Assembly: GCA_019694805.1 (NCBI GenBank) | Contig: JAIBBG010000031.1 | Coordinates: 1 to 37,426, forward strand | Origin: Flavobacteriales bacterium | GTDB lineage: Bacteria > Bacteroidota > Bacteroidia > Flavobacteriales_D > Sanyastnellaceae | Reading direction: 5' to 3' | Length of the DNA: 37,426 nucleotides | In this document: piece by piece, positions 35,685 through 37,426 of the stretch | Numbering within the stretch: position 1 is the stretch's first letter | Layout of the letters: each line of letters starts with the position of its first letter | Made by a program: the position numbers and the translations under genes | Notes under the pieces: model-generated | What the model saw: only the letters and a program-made list of their open reading frames with translations | Told to the model about the DNA's origin: nothing | Databases searched by the model: none

Positions 35685-36368
35685 ATGTCTGAAGCACGCG
35701 AAACGATATACCGCCTGGTGAAAGAAAAGGCGGTGCTGAAACAGGATGTTTATACCAACACGGTGAAAACCTTTGGGGAGTTGAAAGCCACACTTTCCGA
35801 AGCGGTGAATGACATCAAAACGAACTTCGCCAACCACGACAATCGAGTAGATTTCTACTACCGCGATCGCGGCGATTTTCAAGCAGAAATCAAAATTGCG
35901 GGAGATGTTCTGGTCTTTTACATGCATACCAACGTTTTTCAGTTCGATAAATCACACAGTGTTTGGCGGAGCAGCTACCTCAAGGAAAACGACGACAATT
36001 CCTATGTCGGCATCATCAATGTCTACAATTTTCTGGCGGATAGCTTCAAATACCAGCGCATTTCCGACATGGGATACCTCATCGCGAGGATTTTTGTGAA
36101 CCGTGAGGGACATTTTCTGGTTCAGGGAAAGCGTCAGTTAGGTTATCTGTACAACGATTTCGTGAACAATGTCCTCGACAAAGAAGCATTAAAAAGCGTG
36201 GTGGACAGTTGCGTCCTTTACACCCTCGATTTCGACCTTTACACGCCACCGTATGAAAACCTGCAGCAGGTAACAGTCGAAGAAATCCAGAGCATTACCA
36301 GTAGCAGTAGCCTGGCCACAGGGAAGCGCATGGGCTTCCGATTTGGACTTGAGGACCCGGGGTTCTAA
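35685..36368 (+). CDS. Conserved cytoplasmic protein of unknown function
   Basis: The 227-residue protein starts at ATG 35685 (MSEARETIYRLVKEKAVLKQDVY). It has no signal peptide or membrane segment. An N-terminal helical part (about 1-48, KTFGELKATLSEAVNDIKTNF) is followed by a mixed beta part (VDFYYRDRGDFQAEIKIAGDVLVFYMHTNVFQFD, WRSSYLKENDDNSYVGIINVYNF, DMGYLIARIFVNREGHFLVQGKRQLG). The C-terminal half has a helix-turn pattern (ALKSVVDSCVLYTLDFDLYTPPYENLQQVTVEEI) and a terminal SSSS segment. I recall similar uncharacterised proteins in Bacteroidota but cannot name a family. It is followed by tRNA-Glu on the same strand, about 137 bases later. Confidence 0.75.
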   Translation: MSEARETIYRLVKEKAVLKQDVYTNTVKTFGELKATLSEAVNDIKTNFANHDNRVDFYYRDRGDFQAEIKIAGDVLVFYMHTNVFQFDKSHSVWRSSYLKENDDNSYVGIINVYNFLADSFKYQRISDMGYLIARIFVNREGHFLVQGKRQLGYLYNDFVNNVLDKEALKSVVDSCVLYTLDFDLYTPPYENLQQVTVEEIQSITSSSSLATGKRMGFRFGLEDPGF

Positions 36369-36419
36369 CCCACCCTTTTCCATTGATTTTCAAGACCAAA
36401 ACGCCAATAAACCCGGGTC
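36354..36419 (+). repeat. Inverted/direct repeat at the end of the conserved unknown gene
   Basis: GACCCGGGGTT (36354-36364, across the stop codon region) pairs with AACCCGGGTC (36410-36419), giving a 10-bp stem with one bulge and a 45-base loop. The two sites are also direct imperfect repeats (CCCGGG followed by a TCTAACC word and T-rich tail). The second is followed by CTACTTTTTCG. It may act as a terminator of the unknown gene, or be a local duplication. Confidence 0.35.
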
Positions 36420-36455
36420 TAACCTACTTTTTCGCTGGAAAATTTCGTTGGTCAC

Positions 36456-36485
36456 TTGCATCTCTCTGATCTCTGACTATATTTG
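36456..36485 (+). promoter_or_regulatory. Promoter of tRNA-Glu
   Basis: TTG (36456-36458), 19 bases, TATATTTG (36478-36485), an exact match to the Bacteroidota consensus with ideal spacing. The expected transcription start near 36492 lies 13 bases before the tRNA. Confidence 0.8.
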
Positions 36486-36504
36486 CACCCCATTTGAAAA
36501 AAAT

Positions 36505-36576
36505 GGCCCGTTCGTCTAGGGGTTAGGACATCAGATTTTCATTCTGGTAACAGGGGTTCGATTCCCCTACGGGCTA
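36505..36576 (+). tRNA. tRNA-Glu (anticodon TTC)
   Basis: The cloverleaf is complete. The acceptor stem GGCCCGT (36505-36511) pairs with ACGGGCT (36569-36575) and the discriminator is A36576. The D arm reads GTCTAGGGGTTAGGAC. The anticodon stem TCAGA/TCTGG carries the loop TTTTCAT with anticodon TTC at 36538-36540, and the T arm reads GGGGTTCGATTCCCC. The CCA is not encoded. It is a single gene, not in a tRNA cluster, with its own promoter. Confidence 0.97.
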
Positions 36577-36577
36577 C

Positions 36578-36638
36578 AAAAACAGAACGAGAAAGAAAAC
36601 GAGAGCGCAGCGATCGTGATCTTTCTCGTTCTGTTTTT
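36578..36638. repeat. Perfect 19-bp inverted repeat right after tRNA-Glu
   Basis: The 19 bases at 36578-36596 (AAAAACAGAACGAGAAAGA) are repeated in reverse complement at 36620-36638, with a 23-base loop (36597-36619). The right arm ends in a T run, so on the plus strand it would work as a terminator for the tRNA transcript. Its length and exact match are greater than a terminator needs. Confidence 0.85.
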
Positions 36639-36698
36639 ACTTCATTCTCATTCTGCTTCTCGCTCTGCTTCAGCTCTCCTTTTTCGTTCTCGATCTGT
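36623..36698 (+). repeat. Four imperfect 12-mer repeats of TTCTCGTTCTGT type
   Basis: Copies at 36623-36634 (TTCTCGTTCTGT), 36645-36656 (TTCTCATTCTGC), 36657-36668 (TTCTCGCTCTGC) and 36687-36698 (TTCTCGATCTGT) differ at a few positions. An inverted copy lies in the left arm of the 19-bp repeat at 36582-36593. The block is pyrimidine-rich on the plus strand and lies between tRNA-Glu and the four-helix-bundle gene. Confidence 0.75.
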
Positions 36699-36721
36699 TC
36701 TCCCTTAACCATCCCATAACT

Positions 36722-36738
36722 TATTCCTTTAAGGAATA
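36722..36738. repeat. 17-bp palindrome upstream of the four-helix-bundle gene
   Basis: TATTCCTT-T-AAGGAATA is a perfect palindrome with 8-bp arms and a single central base, located 54 bases before the start codon at 36792. Its position and symmetry fit an operator for a dimeric regulator, although a small hairpin or chance are possible. Confidence 0.4.
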
Positions 36739-36791
36739 GGGATTCTGTCTCAGCACTCAGATGTTTGCATTCAATAAACTAAACCCAAGCC

Positions 36792-37142
36792 ATGTTCGAA
36801 TTCCAAAAACTACAAGTCTACGTCAAGGCCAAAACTTTTCATGAGGATTGTAGAGTGATATTTCAAAATTCAAAGTTGTCAAGCGCCATGAACAACCAAC
36901 TTTCAAGGGCAGCGCTAAGCATTCCATTAAATATCGCAGAAGGCTCGGCGAAATTCTCCAAAGCCGATCGCAAGAATTATTTCACCACAGCGCGTGGATC
37001 GGTATTCGAATGTGTTGCCATTCTTGACATCCTGATGGATGAGAACCTAATCACAAAAGGGGAATTCGAAAGCAGAGCCCAGAAAGCCGATGAATTATCA
37101 CGGATACTTTTTGCAATGATTAAAAACCTTGAAAGCAAATAA
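36792..37142 (+). CDS. Four-helix-bundle protein (23S rRNA intervening-sequence/S23 family)
   Basis: The 116-residue protein has the family signature: F(E/Q)KLxVYxxA at the start (MFEFQKLQVYVKAKTFHED), the central IPLNIAEGSAKFSKADRKNYFTTARGSVFECVAILDIL and the C-terminal LSRILFAMIKNL. Four amphipathic helices make up nearly the whole chain. The family takes its name from ORFs in 23S rRNA intervening sequences, but most members stand alone. They are related to the accessory Avd protein of diversity-generating retroelements, and their function is unknown. Length is normal. It stands after tRNA-Glu and the repeat-rich spacer and is followed by fragments of two more copies. Confidence 0.92.
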   Translation: MFEFQKLQVYVKAKTFHEDCRVIFQNSKLSSAMNNQLSRAALSIPLNIAEGSAKFSKADRKNYFTTARGSVFECVAILDILMDENLITKGEFESRAQKADELSRILFAMIKNLESK

Positions 37143-37207
37143 TCACTTCTAAGACTTGAGTTTGCATTTTTGATAGTACATCAAGGTAACACGAACTATC
37201 GGATTAA

Positions 37208-37270
37208 ATCAAAACTATTTCAGAAGAATTATCACGCATGTTGTTTGCTATGATCAGGCATTTGCAATAG
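37208..37270 (+). pseudogene. C-terminal remnant of a four-helix-bundle gene
   Basis: The frame reads KTISEELSRMLFAMIRHLQ and then TAG at 37268-37270. This aligns with the end of the intact gene (ADELSRILFAMIKNLESK) with matches at E-L-S-R, L-F-A-M-I and the penultimate L. A stop in the same frame at 37205-37207 and the absence of the earlier part show it is a fragment of about 20 codons. It lies 65 bases after the stop of the intact copy. Confidence 0.75.
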
Positions 37271-37326
37271 TGCTTAATTCCGGTTTCAGCATAATTGGCC
37301 AATAGTCCAAATGAGCAGGCCACCTA

Positions 37327-37426
37327 AACAATAAATTCTCAAGAGCATCACTCAGCGTTCCATTAAATATCGCAGAAGGCTCAGTGAAATTCTCCAAAGA
37401 GGATCGCAAAAATTATTTCATGACTG
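37327..37426 (+). pseudogene. Central fragment of another four-helix-bundle gene (runs off window)
   Basis: The frame from 37327 reads NNKFSRASLSVPLNIAEGS then VKFSKEDRKNYFMT, matching the middle of the intact gene (NNQLSRAALSIPLNIAEGS then AKFSKADRKNYFTT). Identity is also high at the DNA level, including a shared 24-base word around IPLNIAEGS. The N-terminal part is missing upstream, and the end lies beyond the window, so a more complete copy could continue there. Confidence 0.75.

Noticed and set aside
36505..37426. tRNA-Glu as an attachment site with a duplicated 3' end
   Set aside because: No second copy of the T arm and acceptor end of the tRNA was found downstream within the window, so integration cannot be shown here.

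Overview
The window looks like a chromosomal segment of a Bacteroidota bacterium, most likely from the Flavobacteriales side. Several signs agree. Many secreted proteins end in type IX secretion (T9SS) sorting domains of both type A and type B. A tRNA-Glu gene sits behind a textbook Bacteroidota promoter (TTG-N19-TATATTTG). The LptF/LptG-type permease, LemA/TPM and PhnA genes have Bacteroidota-like features, and Shine-Dalgarno sites are weak or absent. No phage, transposase or CRISPR array is visible.

Layout. 1-2.7 kb: the tail of an unidentified gene, an outer-membrane-like protein, and a T9SS-sorted propeller protein broken by a one-base frameshift. 2.7-9.6 kb: a DnaQ-exonuclease/GIY-YIG fusion, a secreted M1 aminopeptidase, a type II NADH dehydrogenase, a beta-lactamase-fold serine hydrolase and a DUF1272 zinc protein. 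9.6-14.8 kb: two large cell-surface proteins with type B sorting domains, one built from four regular 160-residue SprB-like repeat units and one with an L-type lectin domain. 14.8-15.4 kb: a noncoding gap with a promoter, hairpin and terminator that together look like a roughly 95-nt small RNA gene. 15.4-18.1 kb: a lemA-TPM-TPM-TerB/DnaJ operon. 18.2-24.4 kb: an envelope cluster (LptF/G-type permease, two GT4 glycosyltransferases, a barrel-like protein) and a divergent processive GT2 enzyme. 24.6-26.5 kb: a PhnA-domain protein, a small envelope protein and a lipoprotein. 26.6-35.5 kb: three giant secreted proteins on the minus strand (CotH-kinase/lamin-tail, propeller, duplicated beta-helix). 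35.5-37.4 kb: a conserved unknown protein, tRNA-Glu, a repeat-rich spacer, and one intact plus two fragmentary four-helix-bundle genes.

Much of the window serves the cell surface: T9SS cargo (adhesin-like, lectin, peptidase, kinase-like), lipopolysaccharide transport and glycan synthesis. The T9SS machinery itself is not encoded here. The least explained items are the candidate small RNA, the repeat-flanked four-helix-bundle remnants after tRNA-Glu, and the 1178-residue beta-helix protein that has no sorting domain although its neighbours do. Functional names rest on motif recognition by eye; no database search was run.
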